This document shows, piece after piece, positions 51,228 through 61,970 of a stretch of 64,000 nucleotides of DNA. The translations under genes and the position numbers were made by a program. This DNA is from Halopseudomonas phragmitis. Its GTDB lineage: Bacteria; Pseudomonadota; Gammaproteobacteria; Pseudomonadales; Pseudomonadaceae. Below the pieces are notes generated by a model, which searched no databases, was not told where the DNA came from, and worked only from the letters and a program-made list of their open reading frames with translations. Where the stretch lies: positions 2,937,501 to 3,001,500 of the forward strand of contig NZ_CP020100.1 of the NCBI RefSeq assembly GCF_002056295.1, read 5' to 3'. Numbering within the stretch: the stretch's first letter is position 1; each line of letters opens with the position of its first letter.

Positions 51228-53360
51228 TCAGAACTCGTATTTGAGGCTGGCCTGAATGGTGCGTTCGGCGCCGAACCAGCAGTTGTTTTCGTCGTAGCAA
51301 CTGTAATAGCGCTCATCCAGCAGGTTGTTGACCGACAGCCGGATACTGGCACCGGCCAGGCTAGTGTCCAATTCGCTCAGGTCATAACCAACGGACAGAT
51401 CAACCAGACGGGCCGAAGGCACCTTGCCGCCGGTGTTGCGCTCGTTCAGTTCTGCCTCGCCGATATAGCGCCAGCCCAGTCCCAGACTGGTACCGGCCAG
51501 CGGGCCATTGTACAGCTCGTAGTTGGCCCATAGAGCAACCTGCTGCTCGGGAATCCATACCGGGGTGGTGCCCTTGAGGCCGCTGTTGTCTTTGGTCACC
51601 TCTACATCCTGCACTGTCCATGAGCCGCTCAGGTGCAGGCTGTCAGTCACCTGGGAGGCCAGCTCCAGCTCCACACCCTGGGAGCGTACTTCGCCGGCCT
51701 GGATCAGATCATAGGGACCGCCGTTCGGGTCGCGGGTCTGGACGTTGTCCTTGGTGATCCGGTAAACGGCCAGTGAACCGCTGGTGCGCCGGTCGGGGGC
51801 TGCGTACTTGATTCCAGCCTCCCACTGCTGGCCGTTAGAGGGTTCGAACTTGCGGCCATTGCGATCACTGCCGTTCATCGGCTCGAAGCTTTCGGCATAG
51901 CTGACGAACGGTGCCAGACCATTGTCGAAGCCATACAGCATGCCAGCGCGATAGGTAGTCTTGTTCTGCTTGAAGCTGTCATTGGTGGCGAAGCCGTATT
52001 TGACGCCTTTTTCGCTGCCCTTGAAGTGGTCACGGCGTACCCCGGCAATTACCACCAAGCGGCCGAGACGCATCTGATCCTGGAAGTAGAACCCGGTTTG
52101 CCGCTTGCTCAGATCGAATTTGCTGCTGTAGCCCGACGCGGCGAAATCCAGACTACCGGGATCGATCAGATGATGGTTGGGATTGAACAAGTCGATATCC
52201 GGTGCTAGCGCATCTTCATACCGAATCCGCGAATCCAGATCCAGGTAGTCGAGCCCCAGCAGCAGGTTGTGCTCCACTACGCCGGTACGCACCAGGCCAG
52301 ACAACTGGTTGTCCATGGTTACGCCCTTGCTGCGCTCATCGGTCAGGTAGGCGCGACGGCTCAGCGTCCGCTCGTCAGCGGCCAGAACCGTGGAGTAGGT
52401 GTTTTTCTGCAGTACATCAGCATCCAGGAACCGGGTGTTGTGCAGGAAGCTCCAGTTGTCGTTGAACTGATGGCTGATCTTGTAGCCAGGCATCAGTACT
52501 TCACGGTCAAAGGTGTTCCAGTTAGCGTCACCACTGTAGGTGTCGGGGTCCAGCTTGCCGTTGCTGTTGCGCAGGAACAGGCCGCTGGCCGGCAAGGTGG
52601 TATAGATGCCCATGTCCGGATCTTTCTGATAGTACAGATTGAAATTGACCAGTGTGGCGTCAGTGACCTGCCAGTCCAGCGAGGGCGCCAGCATGATCCG
52701 CTCCTCCTCGGAGGTCTGTGCCTGACCATCCTTGCTGCGGGCCAGGCCGACAATGCTGTAGGACAGGTTGGAGTCACCCAGTTGGCCGCGAGACTCAATA
52801 CTCAGCTCACGCAAGTCCTGGCTGCCGATCGCCAGTTGTACGCTGTTGTAGGGATCCTTGCCGGGCTTTTTGCTGATCAAATTGACCATGCCGCCCGGTG
52901 GCATATTGCCGTACAGAGTTGACGTCGGTCCCTTGAAGACCTCGACCTGCTCAACGGCCAGCAGGTCGATCTGCGGCTGCAGGTTCCAGTCGTTGTATAG
53001 CAATTGCAGACCGTCATAGGCGTTCTGGTAATTGATGAAGCCGCGTACGTTGAACAGATCCAGCCGGGTTACCGCACCACCTCGCAGTTCGGTATTGACG
53101 CCCGGGGTGTAGCGTAGAGCGGCAGCTACCGAGTCGGCATTGCGCATGGACAGGGTGTTCTGGTCGATTACCGAGATACTTTGCGGCGTTTCCTGTGGGG
53201 CGAGCTGCGTTTTGGTGGCGGTGTTACGCTCGGTATTGCCGTAAATCACGACATCGTCCAGTTCGTGCTCATGCAGCTCGTTGGCCAAGGCCGGAGTGCA
53301 GAGCAGCGAAGCAATACTCAAGGCCAGCAGGGAACGCTGAAACGGATGGTGCGACTTCAT
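51228..53360 (-). CDS. TonB-dependent siderophore receptor
   Basis: 710 residues: signal peptide ending ALANE (about residue 27), a plug domain starting near TQLAPQETPQSISVID and a 22-strand-type barrel ending SLKYEF with terminal Phe. The TonB-dependent siderophore receptor pattern (IxxQxP..SISVI, then RG-x-x-x-x-Y) fits ferric-siderophore import. A Fur-box-like palindrome lies 30-48 bp before the start codon, and an AraC-family regulator gene is next upstream. The ligand is not predictable. Confidence 0.92.
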   Translation of the reverse strand: MKSHHPFQRSLLALSIASLLCTPALANELHEHELDDVVIYGNTERNTATKTQLAPQETPQSISVIDQNTLSMRNADSVAAALRYTPGVNTELRGGAVTRLDLFNVRGFINYQNAYDGLQLLYNDWNLQPQIDLLAVEQVEVFKGPTSTLYGNMPPGGMVNLISKKPGKDPYNSVQLAIGSQDLRELSIESRGQLGDSNLSYSIVGLARSKDGQAQTSEEERIMLAPSLDWQVTDATLVNFNLYYQKDPDMGIYTTLPASGLFLRNSNGKLDPDTYSGDANWNTFDREVLMPGYKISHQFNDNWSFLHNTRFLDADVLQKNTYSTVLAADERTLSRRAYLTDERSKGVTMDNQLSGLVRTGVVEHNLLLGLDYLDLDSRIRYEDALAPDIDLFNPNHHLIDPGSLDFAASGYSSKFDLSKRQTGFYFQDQMRLGRLVVIAGVRRDHFKGSEKGVKYGFATNDSFKQNKTTYRAGMLYGFDNGLAPFVSYAESFEPMNGSDRNGRKFEPSNGQQWEAGIKYAAPDRRTSGSLAVYRITKDNVQTRDPNGGPYDLIQAGEVRSQGVELELASQVTDSLHLSGSWTVQDVEVTKDNSGLKGTTPVWIPEQQVALWANYELYNGPLAGTSLGLGWRYIGEAELNERNTGGKVPSARLVDLSVGYDLSELDTSLAGASIRLSVNNLLDERYYSCYDENNCWFGAERTIQASLKYEF

Positions 53361-53389
53361 TGAGGCTCCTGATCAGTGGTCTTACATCA

Positions 53390-53408
53390 GATGCTAATGA
53401 TTCGCATT
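53390..53408. promoter_or_regulatory. Fur-box-like site
   Basis: gATGCTAATGATTCGCATt contains the near-perfect 17 bp palindrome ATGCTAAT-G-ATTCGCAT and matches the AATGATT core of Pseudomonas Fur boxes. It lies between the TonB receptor gene and the regulator gene, positioned to repress the receptor under iron-replete conditions. Confidence 0.6.
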
Positions 53409-53452
53409 TTATGCATTACTGGCAGCAAGCCACTTAACATTTTGGGGCATAC

Positions 53453-54346
53453 CTATCTCAGGGAAGGAGAGTACCCATGTTGGCAGAGCGTGACCGGAAC
53501 CCAATACTCCATGCGCGCATCCGGATTCTGAGGTTCGAAGTCTGGTGGATAGATCTCCAGATCGAAGCCATTGACCCCGCAATAGCCAGAGTCCGGCAGC
53601 CAACTCTGAATAAACCAGTCGATGAGATGTTCAAGCTGCCCAATCGGGCCATGACAGGGAACCACTGCATATTGCTGGGCGGGAACGCTCAACCTGCTCA
53701 AACCTTGATCATTGGCCAGCGGTGCGACTACTCCGGCCCAGTAGGGGATGCGTGCTTCAGGGTGGTTGTCACGCACATCGAGAACACCAATCCGAACCCG
53801 TGAACGGGTATCGGCTACGCGCTGGGCAAAGCGCTGCCATAGCCTGGGTACGCTGGTTTTGAAGTCAGGATTGGCAGCATAGAGCCCTGCGATTTCTCCA
53901 AAGACCCCCACAAGCTCAAATGCCGGACGTGTCTCAATCCGCACCTGCACCATTTGCTGCAAGACCGGGCTGTTACAGTCCGGTCGCAACGGTGTTCGCA
54001 GGCCGATGCGCACACCCCGCTGTCGGTATTGGCCAGGTGGACAGCCAAACATTTGCCGGAAACTGCGGCTGAAGCTGATTTCAGATTCAAAACCACAGGC
54101 CAGGGCGATATCCAGTTGCCGTAAGGGGGTATCAAGCAGCAACTCGGCAGCCTTGCTCAGGCGTAATTCACGGATGTACTGAGCGACGCTCAGGCCGGTA
54201 TGCAGCATGAATACCCGCTGCAATTGCCAGCGTGACCAGCAGCTCAGGCTGGCCAACTGGTCCAGCGACAAGGCCTGGTCCAGGTGAGCATGAATATGCT
54301 CAAGCACTCGGCTGATTCGGCTGAAAGATGGGTTGACGATGGACAA
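53453..54346 (-). CDS. AraC-family regulator with GyrI-like ligand domain
   Basis: 297 residues. Two helix-turn-helix motifs are N-terminal (about 10-115: LDQALSLDQLASLSCWSRWQ and the AraC signature SEISFSRSFRQMFGCPPGQY), followed by a GyrI/Rob-type effector domain (about 135-295). This is the Rob/SoxS-with-GyrI arrangement that senses small hydrophobic compounds. It is transcribed in the same direction as the TonB receptor, 92 bp upstream. Confidence 0.9.
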   Translation of the reverse strand: MSIVNPSFSRISRVLEHIHAHLDQALSLDQLASLSCWSRWQLQRVFMLHTGLSVAQYIRELRLSKAAELLLDTPLRQLDIALACGFESEISFSRSFRQMFGCPPGQYRQRGVRIGLRTPLRPDCNSPVLQQMVQVRIETRPAFELVGVFGEIAGLYAANPDFKTSVPRLWQRFAQRVADTRSRVRIGVLDVRDNHPEARIPYWAGVVAPLANDQGLSRLSVPAQQYAVVPCHGPIGQLEHLIDWFIQSWLPDSGYCGVNGFDLEIYPPDFEPQNPDARMEYWVPVTLCQHGYSPSLR

Positions 54347-54494
54347 AGGGAAGGCCTGACACAGAATACTCCCGCTAGCTTACGGATGAACAGGTCAAAT
54401 GCAAGTGATTGTCGTTTAGCTTGATTGATGTGGTAGGGATGCTGCCAGGTAAATACGGTATGCTCGGCTTTTTAAGCATTACGGGATTAAGCGC

Positions 54495-55859
54495 ATGGCC
54501 GCATATGATTTTGATCTGTTCGTGATTGGCGCCGGTTCCGGCGGGGTACGTGCCAGCCGTATGGCTGCGGGCTTTGGTGCCCGGGTCGCCGTGGCCGAAG
54601 ACCGTTATCTGGGAGGCACTTGCGTCAACGTCGGCTGTGTACCAAAAAAGCTGTTCGCTTATGCCGCTCATTTTGCCGAAGACTTCGAGGATGCCGCAGG
54701 CTATGGCTGGGATCTTCCGGCATCCGGGTTCAACTGGTCGCGCCTGGTCGAAAACAAGAATCGCGAGATTCTGCGGCTCAACGGTATTTATCGCAATCTA
54801 CTGACTTCGGCCGGCGTTCAACTGATCGAAGGCCGGGCCAGACTACTCGACTCACATACCGTCGAGGTTAACGGCCAGAGCTACACTGCCGAACGAATTC
54901 TGCTGGCCACCGGGGGCTGGCCGCATATTCCCGAGTTCCCCGGCCGCGAACATGTGATCAGTTCCAACGAGGTGTTCTACCTGCCAGAGTTGCCCAAGCG
55001 CACCCTGGTGGTTGGCGGTGGTTATATTGCTATCGAGTTCGCCAGTATTTTCCATGGCCTGGGCTGTGATTCGACCTTGCTGTATCGCGGCGAACTGTTC
55101 CTGCGTGGTTTTGACCTGGGCGTGCGTGAGCATGTCGCCAAGACCCTGAAGGATAAGGGGCTGGACCTGCGCTTCAATGCCGATGTTGAACGCATCGACA
55201 AACAGCCCGATGGCAGCCTGCGTGTTGCACTGAAAAGCGGAGAAACACTGGACGCTGATCTGGTGCTCTATGCCACCGGACGCAAGCCGAATCTGGATGG
55301 CCTGGGGCTGGAAAACACCGCCGCAACTCTGGATGCCAAGGGCTTTATTGCCGTGGATAGTGACTACCAGACCCAGGACCCGGCAATTTTCGCCATTGGC
55401 GATGTAACCGATACCCTGCAACTGACTCCGGTTGCCCTGGCCGAAGGTATGGCCCTGGCCCGCCGGCTGTTTAAGCCAGAGGAGTATCGCCCGGTCGATT
55501 ATGCCGATATCCCCACAGCGGTATTCTGCATTCCCAATATCGCCACGCTGGGCCTTAGCGAAGAGCAGGCCAGGGCCAAGGGCTACCAGCTCAAGGTGTT
55601 TGAAAGTCGCTTCCGTGCCATGCGCAATACCCTGGCCGGACGTAGTGAACAAAGCTTCATGAAGCTCTTGGTGGACAAGGTTACCGACCGGGTGCTGGGC
55701 ATTCATATGGTTGGCCCCGAGGCAGGGGAGATCGTTCAGGGGCTGGCAGTGGCGGTCAAGGCTGGCGCTACTAAGGCGGTTTTCGATGCAACCCTGGGTA
55801 TACATCCCACTGCAGCTGAGGAGTTTGTTACCATGCGCACCCCAACCCGGGAGGACTGA
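54495..55859 (+). CDS. gor: Glutathione-disulfide reductase
   Basis: 454 residues: FAD motif [13 protein letters not shown], redox-active disulfide in [13 protein letters not shown] (residues about 41-53), NADP-binding [10 protein letters not shown] near 177 and the active-site His in [14 protein letters not shown] near the C-terminus. It regenerates reduced glutathione with NADPH. The FAD and disulfide motifs match glutathione reductase rather than lipoamide dehydrogenase. Confidence 0.95.
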   Translation: MAAYDFDLFVIGAGSGGVRASRMAAGFGARVAVAEDRYLGGTCVNVGCVPKKLFAYAAHFAEDFEDAAGYGWDLPASGFNWSRLVENKNREILRLNGIYRNLLTSAGVQLIEGRARLLDSHTVEVNGQSYTAERILLATGGWPHIPEFPGREHVISSNEVFYLPELPKRTLVVGGGYIAIEFASIFHGLGCDSTLLYRGELFLRGFDLGVREHVAKTLKDKGLDLRFNADVERIDKQPDGSLRVALKSGETLDADLVLYATGRKPNLDGLGLENTAATLDAKGFIAVDSDYQTQDPAIFAIGDVTDTLQLTPVALAEGMALARRLFKPEEYRPVDYADIPTAVFCIPNIATLGLSEEQARAKGYQLKVFESRFRAMRNTLAGRSEQSFMKLLVDKVTDRVLGIHMVGPEAGEIVQGLAVAVKAGATKAVFDATLGIHPTAAEEFVTMRTPTRED

Positions 55860-55893
55860 CAATCCCGGTCTGACACTGCTGGAGCGTACCTGA

Positions 55894-56532
55894 ATGACCT
55901 GGTTTTATGCGTTCGATCTGTTCGGTGTGGCGGTGTTCGCCATTACCGGGGCGCTGATGGCCGGACGCAAGTCCATGGACCTGTTCGGGGTGATGGTGAT
56001 CGCCATCATCACCGCGCTTGGCGGCGGCACTCTGCGTGACGCCATTCTGGATAATCACCCGGTGAGCTGGATTCGTAACGACCTCTATATTCTGGTGGCC
56101 GTTCTGGCCGCCATCGGAACGGTTGTCTGGGTCCGTTTTACCCGGCCAATTCACGAAACCGGGCTGCTGGTGGCTGATGCCTTTGGTCTGGCGGTGTTCA
56201 CCGTGATCGGCACCCAGGTTGCCCTGCAACATGATGTGCCGATCAGTGCTGCGGTGATCATGGGGGTAATGACCGGAGTGGCCGGCGGGGTGATGCGCGA
56301 TATCATCTGCAACGAGATTCCACTGATCTTCCATAAGGAAATCTACGCCACTGCCTGCATCGCCGGCTCACTGGTGTATATCGGTCTGTATTATCTGGGG
56401 ATTCCGGAAAACCTTGATATTACTCTGGCTATCCTGACAGTCCTGGCGATTCGCCTGGCAGCAATTCGCTGGCACTTGGGGCTGCCACGGTTCCACCTGC
56501 TTGACCGGACACCCCCAAACGACGATCAGTGA
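55894..56532 (+). CDS. TRIC-family cation channel protein (UPF0126, YadS-like)
   Basis: 212 residues with seven predicted transmembrane helices in two homologous halves, each with a glycine-rich kink: ALGGGTLRD (about 47) and GVAGGVMRD (about 131). Bacterial members form trimeric cation channels; a glycine-transport role was also suggested for relatives. It begins 34 bp after gor and may be cotranscribed. Its 3' end overlaps the convergent copper chaperone gene by 7 bp. Confidence 0.9.
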   Translation: MTWFYAFDLFGVAVFAITGALMAGRKSMDLFGVMVIAIITALGGGTLRDAILDNHPVSWIRNDLYILVAVLAAIGTVVWVRFTRPIHETGLLVADAFGLAVFTVIGTQVALQHDVPISAAVIMGVMTGVAGGVMRDIICNEIPLIFHKEIYATACIAGSLVYIGLYYLGIPENLDITLAILTVLAIRLAAIRWHLGLPRFHLLDRTPPNDDQ

Positions 56533-57020
56533 TGATGGTGGCCGTTGCCATGCCCGTGTTCATGTCCGTGTGACGGCCCATCCTGATCCTCGACCGCTAC
56601 CTCGACCTCAATCTCACCGGCATGCTCGAATCGCAGCGTCAGCGGGAAACGCTCACCCGCCACCAACGGCTGTTGCAGATTGAACAGCATGATGTGATAG
56701 CCGCCTGGCTCGAAACTGATTCGCTGACCTGGCTCAACCACGACCTGTTCAATTTGCTGCATTTTCATCAGACCATCGGCATGTACATGCTCGTGCAGCT
56801 CGGTATAGGCCGCTGCCGGAGTCTCGGCACCCAGTAACCGGTCAGCCTGGGATCCCTGATTTTCGATGACCAGATAAGCTGCACCAGTGGGCGCAACCGG
56901 TGGCATGGCGCGCGACCAGGGATGATCAATATGTAGCTCCCCGGCCCGGTATTCATGGGCAGAGACCATACCGCTCAGCAGAAAGGCAGCGCTGACTGTC
57001 AGAAACGCCTTGATCGACAT
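56526..57020 (-). CDS. Periplasmic copper chaperone PCu(A)C
   Basis: 164 residues from ATG 57020, giving a clear signal peptide ending VSAHE (the frame is open further upstream without a signal). The PCuAC motif appears as HEHVHADGLMKM and, about 21 residues on, GGYHIMLF, matching the H/M-x10-M-x21-H-x-M copper(I) site. A His-rich C-terminal tail GHEHGHGNGHHHH adds metal-binding capacity. Such proteins deliver copper to cytochrome oxidase or store it in the periplasm. Confidence 0.92.
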   Translation of the reverse strand: MSIKAFLTVSAAFLLSGMVSAHEYRAGELHIDHPWSRAMPPVAPTGAAYLVIENQGSQADRLLGAETPAAAYTELHEHVHADGLMKMQQIEQVVVEPGQRISFEPGGYHIMLFNLQQPLVAGERFPLTLRFEHAGEIEVEVAVEDQDGPSHGHEHGHGNGHHHH

Positions 57021-57256
57021 GCAGAATCTCCTTGCAATAATGAGCCACGAGCCTAGCGCGCCAACTGGTTGCTGAACAAGGCCTATGAACTGGAACCCTC
57101 GATATCGGGCCATGCAACCGGCTCTTCAAGCTGATCCTTATGGAAAATCAAGCGCAAAAATGTGGTTTGGTTAACCAATTGGAACAAATATGTGGCTGTT
57201 CGCCATCACTCAAATGGCGCACACTGTGTTCAGAGGCGACCGTCAAGGAGTGAAGC

Positions 57257-57616
57257 ATGCCAGCTAGCACCAATGGACTCGCAGTACAAGAACGCAGAAA
57301 ACTGGAGCGTCATCACGTGAGTAGCAGCCTGGAGGTATTCGATCTGGATACCGGTGAATTTCTGGGACGGGTGGTGGATTTACACACTGAAGGACTGATG
57401 CTGCTCAGTGAGCGTCCAATTGAGCTGTATCGCGGTTATACGCTGCAGGTCAACTTGCCGATGATTTTCGATGGCATGCGCGAAATTCTTCTCGATGCGC
57501 GCAGTCTCTGGCATCGTGAAAGCCTGGCGGGCGGCCAGTACTGGACCGGGCTGCACTTCACCCATTTGCCGGATGCCTCGCGGCGCTGTATCGAGCGGAT
57601 GGTCGGAAGCGCTTGA
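57257..57616 (+). CDS. PilZ domain protein
   Basis: 119 residues. The RxxxR c-di-GMP arm is RKLER (residues 14-18) in the sequence ERRKLERHHV. The second motif, normally D/N-x-S-x-x-G, is DLHTEG with His in place of Ser, so c-di-GMP binding may be weak. It is soluble. It precedes an ABC exporter operon by 36 bp and might be cotranscribed. Confidence 0.85.
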   Translation: MPASTNGLAVQERRKLERHHVSSSLEVFDLDTGEFLGRVVDLHTEGLMLLSERPIELYRGYTLQVNLPMIFDGMREILLDARSLWHRESLAGGQYWTGLHFTHLPDASRRCIERMVGSA

Positions 57617-57652
57617 TGCTAGACTGGACCCGCTCATGGAGGGGTTCACTGT

Positions 57653-58366
57653 ATGTCCGACAACCTGCCGGTATTTCGTACCCGCAACCTGACCCGCAGC
57701 TTCCCAATGGGTGAGGTCGAAATCCAGGCTTTGCGTGGTGTTGATCTGGAGCTGTACCAGGGCGAGTTCGTGGTGATGCTTGGAGCATCGGGCAGCGGCA
57801 AATCGACCCTGCTCAACATCCTCGGTGGCCTGGACAGTCCCAGCAGCGGCGAACTTCATTATCGCGACACTGATCTCAGCCATGCCAGCGATGCGACCCT
57901 GACGCGCTTTCGCCGTGAACATGTGGGTTTTGTCTTCCAGTTCTACAACCTGATTCCCAGCCTGACCGCGCTGGAGAATATCGCGATTGTCACCGACATT
58001 GCCTCCAATCCCATGCCTCCAGCCGAAGCGCTGGCACTGGTGGGGCTGGAAGGGCGCATGCACCATTTTCCCTCGCAACTGTCCGGTGGTGAACAGCAAC
58101 GCGTAGCCATTGCCCGGGCTGTGGCCAAGAACCCCAAAGTCCTGCTCTGTGATGAGCCAACCGGTGCCCTGGACTCGAAAACCGGTATCCGCGTGCTCGA
58201 AGTGTTGCAGGACATCAATCGGCGCCTGGGTACTACTACTGCAGTAATTACCCATAACGCGGCGATTGCCGACATGGCCGACCGGATCATCCGTCTGACC
58301 GATGGACGGGTCAGCGAGGTGCGCAGCAACCACAGCAAACGCTCGCCTGCCGAACTGAGTTGGTAG
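57653..58366 (+). CDS. ABC transporter ATP-binding protein (MacB/LolD/DevA type)
   Basis: 237 residues with Walker [10 protein letters not shown] near residue 43, the signature [14 protein letters not shown] near 142 and Walker [13 protein letters not shown] near 162. This is the subfamily that drives MacB/LolD-type mechanotransmission exporters. Its stop is two bases before the permease ATG, so translation is coupled. Confidence 0.93.
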   Translation: MSDNLPVFRTRNLTRSFPMGEVEIQALRGVDLELYQGEFVVMLGASGSGKSTLLNILGGLDSPSSGELHYRDTDLSHASDATLTRFRREHVGFVFQFYNLIPSLTALENIAIVTDIASNPMPPAEALALVGLEGRMHHFPSQLSGGEQQRVAIARAVAKNPKVLLCDEPTGALDSKTGIRVLEVLQDINRRLGTTTAVITHNAAIADMADRIIRLTDGRVSEVRSNHSKRSPAELSW

Positions 58367-58368
58367 TC

Positions 58369-60729
58369 ATGCGGACCCTGCATATCAAGCTGCTACGCGG
58401 ACTCTGGTCCTTGAAAGGGCAGGGTATGGCCATCGCCATGGTCATCGCTATTGGTGTAGGCATGTATGTCATGGCCCTGACCGCACTGGAATCACTGCGC
58501 GAAACCCAGAGTGGCTTTTACCATGACCAACGCTTCAGTGATGTGTTCGCCGAGCTCAAACGGGCGCCTGAAAGTGTCGCCGAACGAATTGGCGAACTGC
58601 CCGGGGTAGCTGTGCTGGATACCAGGGTCCGGGCGCCGGTGCACATTCGCCTGAGTGGCTTCAATGAGTCGATTACCGGTCAGGCATTGTCAATTCCCGA
58701 TGGCCGGCAACCGCAACTCAATCGCCTGTATCTGCGGGCTGGCGAGATGCCTGAAACTGGACGTGACGACCAGGTGCTGGTCAGTGAGGCCTTTGCCGAG
58801 GCTCACGCACTGGTGCCTGGCGATAGCCTCGACGTTGTCATCAATGGCCGTTTCCGGCAACTGCGGATCAGCGGCATCGTTCTGTCACCCGAATTCATTT
58901 ATCAGATTCGTCCGGGGGATCTGTTTCCTGATTTCGCCCGCTATGCGTTGATCTGGATGAACCGCAGCGCATTGGCGGCAGCGTTCAATATGGAAGGTGC
59001 GTTCAACGATATGGTGATCCGGCTGGCACCCAATGCCAGCGCCGACGGGGTCATTGCTCAGCTTGACCCGATCCTCGAACCCTGGGGCGGGCTAGGGGCC
59101 TATGGCCGGGACGATCAGATGTCCCACCGCTACCTGGATGAAGAACTAGCCCAACTGGAAACCATGGCTCGCGTCCTGCCGCTGATTTTCATCGCCGTCG
59201 CTGCATTCTTGCTCAATGTGGTCAGTGCCCGGTTGATTCGTACCCAGCGCGAACAGATTGCCGTGCTCAAGGCCTTCGGTTATGACAACCTGACTGTGGC
59301 CGGGCACTACCTGGCACTGATCGCGGTTATCGTCTGTATTGGCGCCTTGCTTGGCGTACTCCTTGGCGGCTGGCTGGCCAGTGGTCTGGCCGGTATTTAC
59401 CAGGACTATTTCCGTTTTCCCTGGCTGCACTTTCGCGTGCGCCCGCAGGTGGCGCTGACCGGGGTGGTTATTGCTGGCGGTAGCGCACTGCTGGGAACTG
59501 TCGGTGCACTACGCACGGCCTTTCGGCTGCCACCAGCCCAGGCCATGCGCCCTGAGGCGCCGGCACGCTATCGGCGCACGCTGATTGAGCGCCTGGGGAT
59601 AGGGTGGTTGAGTCAACCCTCGCGGATGATTTTGCGCAACCTGGAGCGCCAACCGGTGAAATCCGGGCTGTCGGTCATAGGTATTGCCCTGGCCGTAGCG
59701 GTCATGATGCTGACCGGTTTTCAGCAAGGCGCGATCGGTCATATGCTTGACGTCCAGTTCCGCCTGGCGCAGAAACAGGATCTCACCGTCTCATTCAGTG
59801 ACCCAGTCGGCTATTCGGCGCTGTATTCACTGCGCAATCTGCCCGGTGTTTATCACGTCGAAGGCTTTCGGGCGGTACCTGCCACTTTGCGCAATGGTCA
59901 CTATCGCTATCGGGGAGCCTTGCAAGGCTTTGAGCACCCCGCCAACCTGTTCCAGGTGCTTGACGCCACGCTGAACCCGATCCGACTGCCGCCAGAAGGC
60001 GTGTTGCTGACCGACCATCTGGCCAACCTGCTGGAGATAAAGCCGGGGGACTTGCTACAGGTTCAGGTGCTGGACGGACGCAGGCCGGAACTGGAGATCC
60101 CTGTGGTTGGCATTGTGACCGAATATATCGGTGTGGGTGCCTATCTCAGCCGTGACTACTTGAGCCGCCTGCTGGGTGAGGGTCCATCCTACAGCGGGGC
60201 CTTCATGGCGGCCGAAGCCGAACAGCTTGAACGCCTGCAACATGAACTGGAGGGTATGCCAAAGGTTCTGGGCGTGGCGCTCAGAGCCAGTAATATTGAT
60301 GCTTTTCACCGGTTGATGGATGAAACCATCCTGGTGTTTACCTTGTTCAGCGTGCTGATGGCCGGCTGTATTGCCTTTGCCGTGGTCTACAACAATGCTC
60401 GCATCGCCTTTGCCGAACGTGGTCGTGAACTGGCCAGTCTCAGGGTGCTGGGCTTTACCAGGGCGGAAACAGCCTTCATTCTGTTGGGCGAGTTGATGCT
60501 GCTGACGTTACTGGCCTTGATACCGGGTTTTGTCATAGGGGCTGGGCTGTGCTGGCTGTTGACCTGGGGGATGCAAACCGATCTGTACCGAATTCCTTTG
60601 GTACTGACGCCCAGAACCTATGCCATGGCCACGCTGGTGGTTCTGCTGGCAACGCTGCTGTCGGCATCGCTGATCTGGCGCAAGCTGGTGCGGTTGGACA
60701 TGATCGCGGCGCTCAAGGCTCCGGAGTAG
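58369..60729 (+). CDS. ABC transporter permease (FtsX-like, two modules)
   Basis: 786 residues from ATG 58369 (a TTG start three codons earlier is unnecessary). An N-terminal transmembrane helix and periplasmic domain precede an FtsX domain (about 270-385), followed by a second periplasmic domain and a second FtsX domain (about 655-775). The duplicated form resembles DevC/YbbP-like exporters. With the ATPase before it and the adaptor after it, it makes an ATP-driven efflux or secretion system. Confidence 0.9.
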   Translation: MRTLHIKLLRGLWSLKGQGMAIAMVIAIGVGMYVMALTALESLRETQSGFYHDQRFSDVFAELKRAPESVAERIGELPGVAVLDTRVRAPVHIRLSGFNESITGQALSIPDGRQPQLNRLYLRAGEMPETGRDDQVLVSEAFAEAHALVPGDSLDVVINGRFRQLRISGIVLSPEFIYQIRPGDLFPDFARYALIWMNRSALAAAFNMEGAFNDMVIRLAPNASADGVIAQLDPILEPWGGLGAYGRDDQMSHRYLDEELAQLETMARVLPLIFIAVAAFLLNVVSARLIRTQREQIAVLKAFGYDNLTVAGHYLALIAVIVCIGALLGVLLGGWLASGLAGIYQDYFRFPWLHFRVRPQVALTGVVIAGGSALLGTVGALRTAFRLPPAQAMRPEAPARYRRTLIERLGIGWLSQPSRMILRNLERQPVKSGLSVIGIALAVAVMMLTGFQQGAIGHMLDVQFRLAQKQDLTVSFSDPVGYSALYSLRNLPGVYHVEGFRAVPATLRNGHYRYRGALQGFEHPANLFQVLDATLNPIRLPPEGVLLTDHLANLLEIKPGDLLQVQVLDGRRPELEIPVVGIVTEYIGVGAYLSRDYLSRLLGEGPSYSGAFMAAEAEQLERLQHELEGMPKVLGVALRASNIDAFHRLMDETILVFTLFSVLMAGCIAFAVVYNNARIAFAERGRELASLRVLGFTRAETAFILLGELMLLTLLALIPGFVIGAGLCWLLTWGMQTDLYRIPLVLTPRTYAMATLVVLLATLLSASLIWRKLVRLDMIAALKAPE

Positions 60730-60732
60730 GGA

Positions 60733-61920
60733 ATGAAACATAGCAAACGCAGGCTGATTCTGGCGGGAGTAGGTGTGGCGCTGTTGCTGGCCTTGGGGCT
60801 AGGCTTCCGCTCACCAGCGATATTGGTGGAAACCGCCGAAGTGCAGCAGGGGCCGTTTCGGGTCAGTATCGAAGAAGAGGGCAGAACTCGGCTTGCCGAT
60901 CGTTATGAAGTCTCGGCAGCGGTAGCCGGCCACCTCAACCGGATCGAACTGGAACCTGGCGACAGACTGGAGCCCGGCGACACCCTGTTCACTATCAACC
61001 CGTCGGCCAGCATTCCACTGGACAGCCGTAGCCGCTCCCAGGCCGAAGCTGCGCTGGCTTCCGCCGAAGCCGCATTGCTCGCTGCTCATAGTCTGGTTGA
61101 CAGCGAGCAGGCTCGCCTGCAACTGGCTGAAACCGAGTTGAGTCGAATTCGGCGCCTGGTCAATGCAGGGCATGTTGCCGTAGACGCCCTTGACCGCGCC
61201 GAGACTGAACAGCGCCAAGCTGATGCAGCCTTGCGCTCGGCTCGATTTGCCGCCGATGTGGCGCGTCACGAGCGGGATAATGCCCAGGCGGTTCTGGCAG
61301 TTACCAGCGGGCAGCCTGGGTCGGAAGCTCTGATCGTTCGTTCTCCCTTGTCTGCAACTGTCCTGCGCCGGCTGCGCCAGAGTGAAGGACCGGTATTGGC
61401 CGGCGACAAGCTGCTGGTACTGGGCGATCTGGACAGCCTTGAAGTGGAAGTGGACGTCCTGTCCGCCGATGCGGTGCGCCTGCGCCCCGGCATGCCGGTA
61501 GAACTTGAACGTTGGGGTGGCGATTCTTTGCTGAACGGACTGGTCAAGCGGATCGAGCCGGCGGGTTTTACCAAGGTCTCCGCCCTTGGGGTAGATGAGC
61601 AACGGGTTTGGGTCATAGTCGAATTGATCTCGCCACGTGCAGCCTGGCAGCATCTTGGCGATGGCTACCGGGTTGAAGCGCGCTTTGTGCAATGGCAGGC
61701 CGAGGAAGTGTTGCAGATCCCCACCAGCGCACTGTTTCGCCAGAGTGGCGGCTGGGCGGTGTACCTGCTGAACAATGGTCGGGCCCAGTTGCGAGAAGTC
61801 AAACCTGGCCGGCGTAGCGGGCTGATGACTGAAATAATCGAAGGCCTGGGGGCAGGGGAGCGGGTAATCCTTTACCCTGGTCAAGAGATAGCCGCTGACA
61901 CGAGGGTGAAGGAGCGCTGA
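60733..61920 (+). CDS. HlyD-family membrane-fusion/periplasmic adaptor
   Basis: 395 residues: an N-terminal membrane anchor (about 7-27), a lipoyl/barrel-sandwich domain, a long alpha-hairpin (about 95-180, with SQAEAALASAEAALLAAHS) and beta-barrel domains ending with GQEIAADTRV. It links the ABC permease to an outer-membrane channel; no TolC-like gene is in view. The order ATPase-permease-adaptor is like devCA/B operons. Three bases separate it from the permease stop. Confidence 0.9.
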   Translation: MKHSKRRLILAGVGVALLLALGLGFRSPAILVETAEVQQGPFRVSIEEEGRTRLADRYEVSAAVAGHLNRIELEPGDRLEPGDTLFTINPSASIPLDSRSRSQAEAALASAEAALLAAHSLVDSEQARLQLAETELSRIRRLVNAGHVAVDALDRAETEQRQADAALRSARFAADVARHERDNAQAVLAVTSGQPGSEALIVRSPLSATVLRRLRQSEGPVLAGDKLLVLGDLDSLEVEVDVLSADAVRLRPGMPVELERWGGDSLLNGLVKRIEPAGFTKVSALGVDEQRVWVIVELISPRAAWQHLGDGYRVEARFVQWQAEEVLQIPTSALFRQSGGWAVYLLNNGRAQLREVKPGRRSGLMTEIIEGLGAGERVILYPGQEIAADTRVKER

Positions 61921-61970
61921 TCCAGCCCTGTGCCATACTGCAGGTACTGGCAAAGGAACCGGAGGCGACC

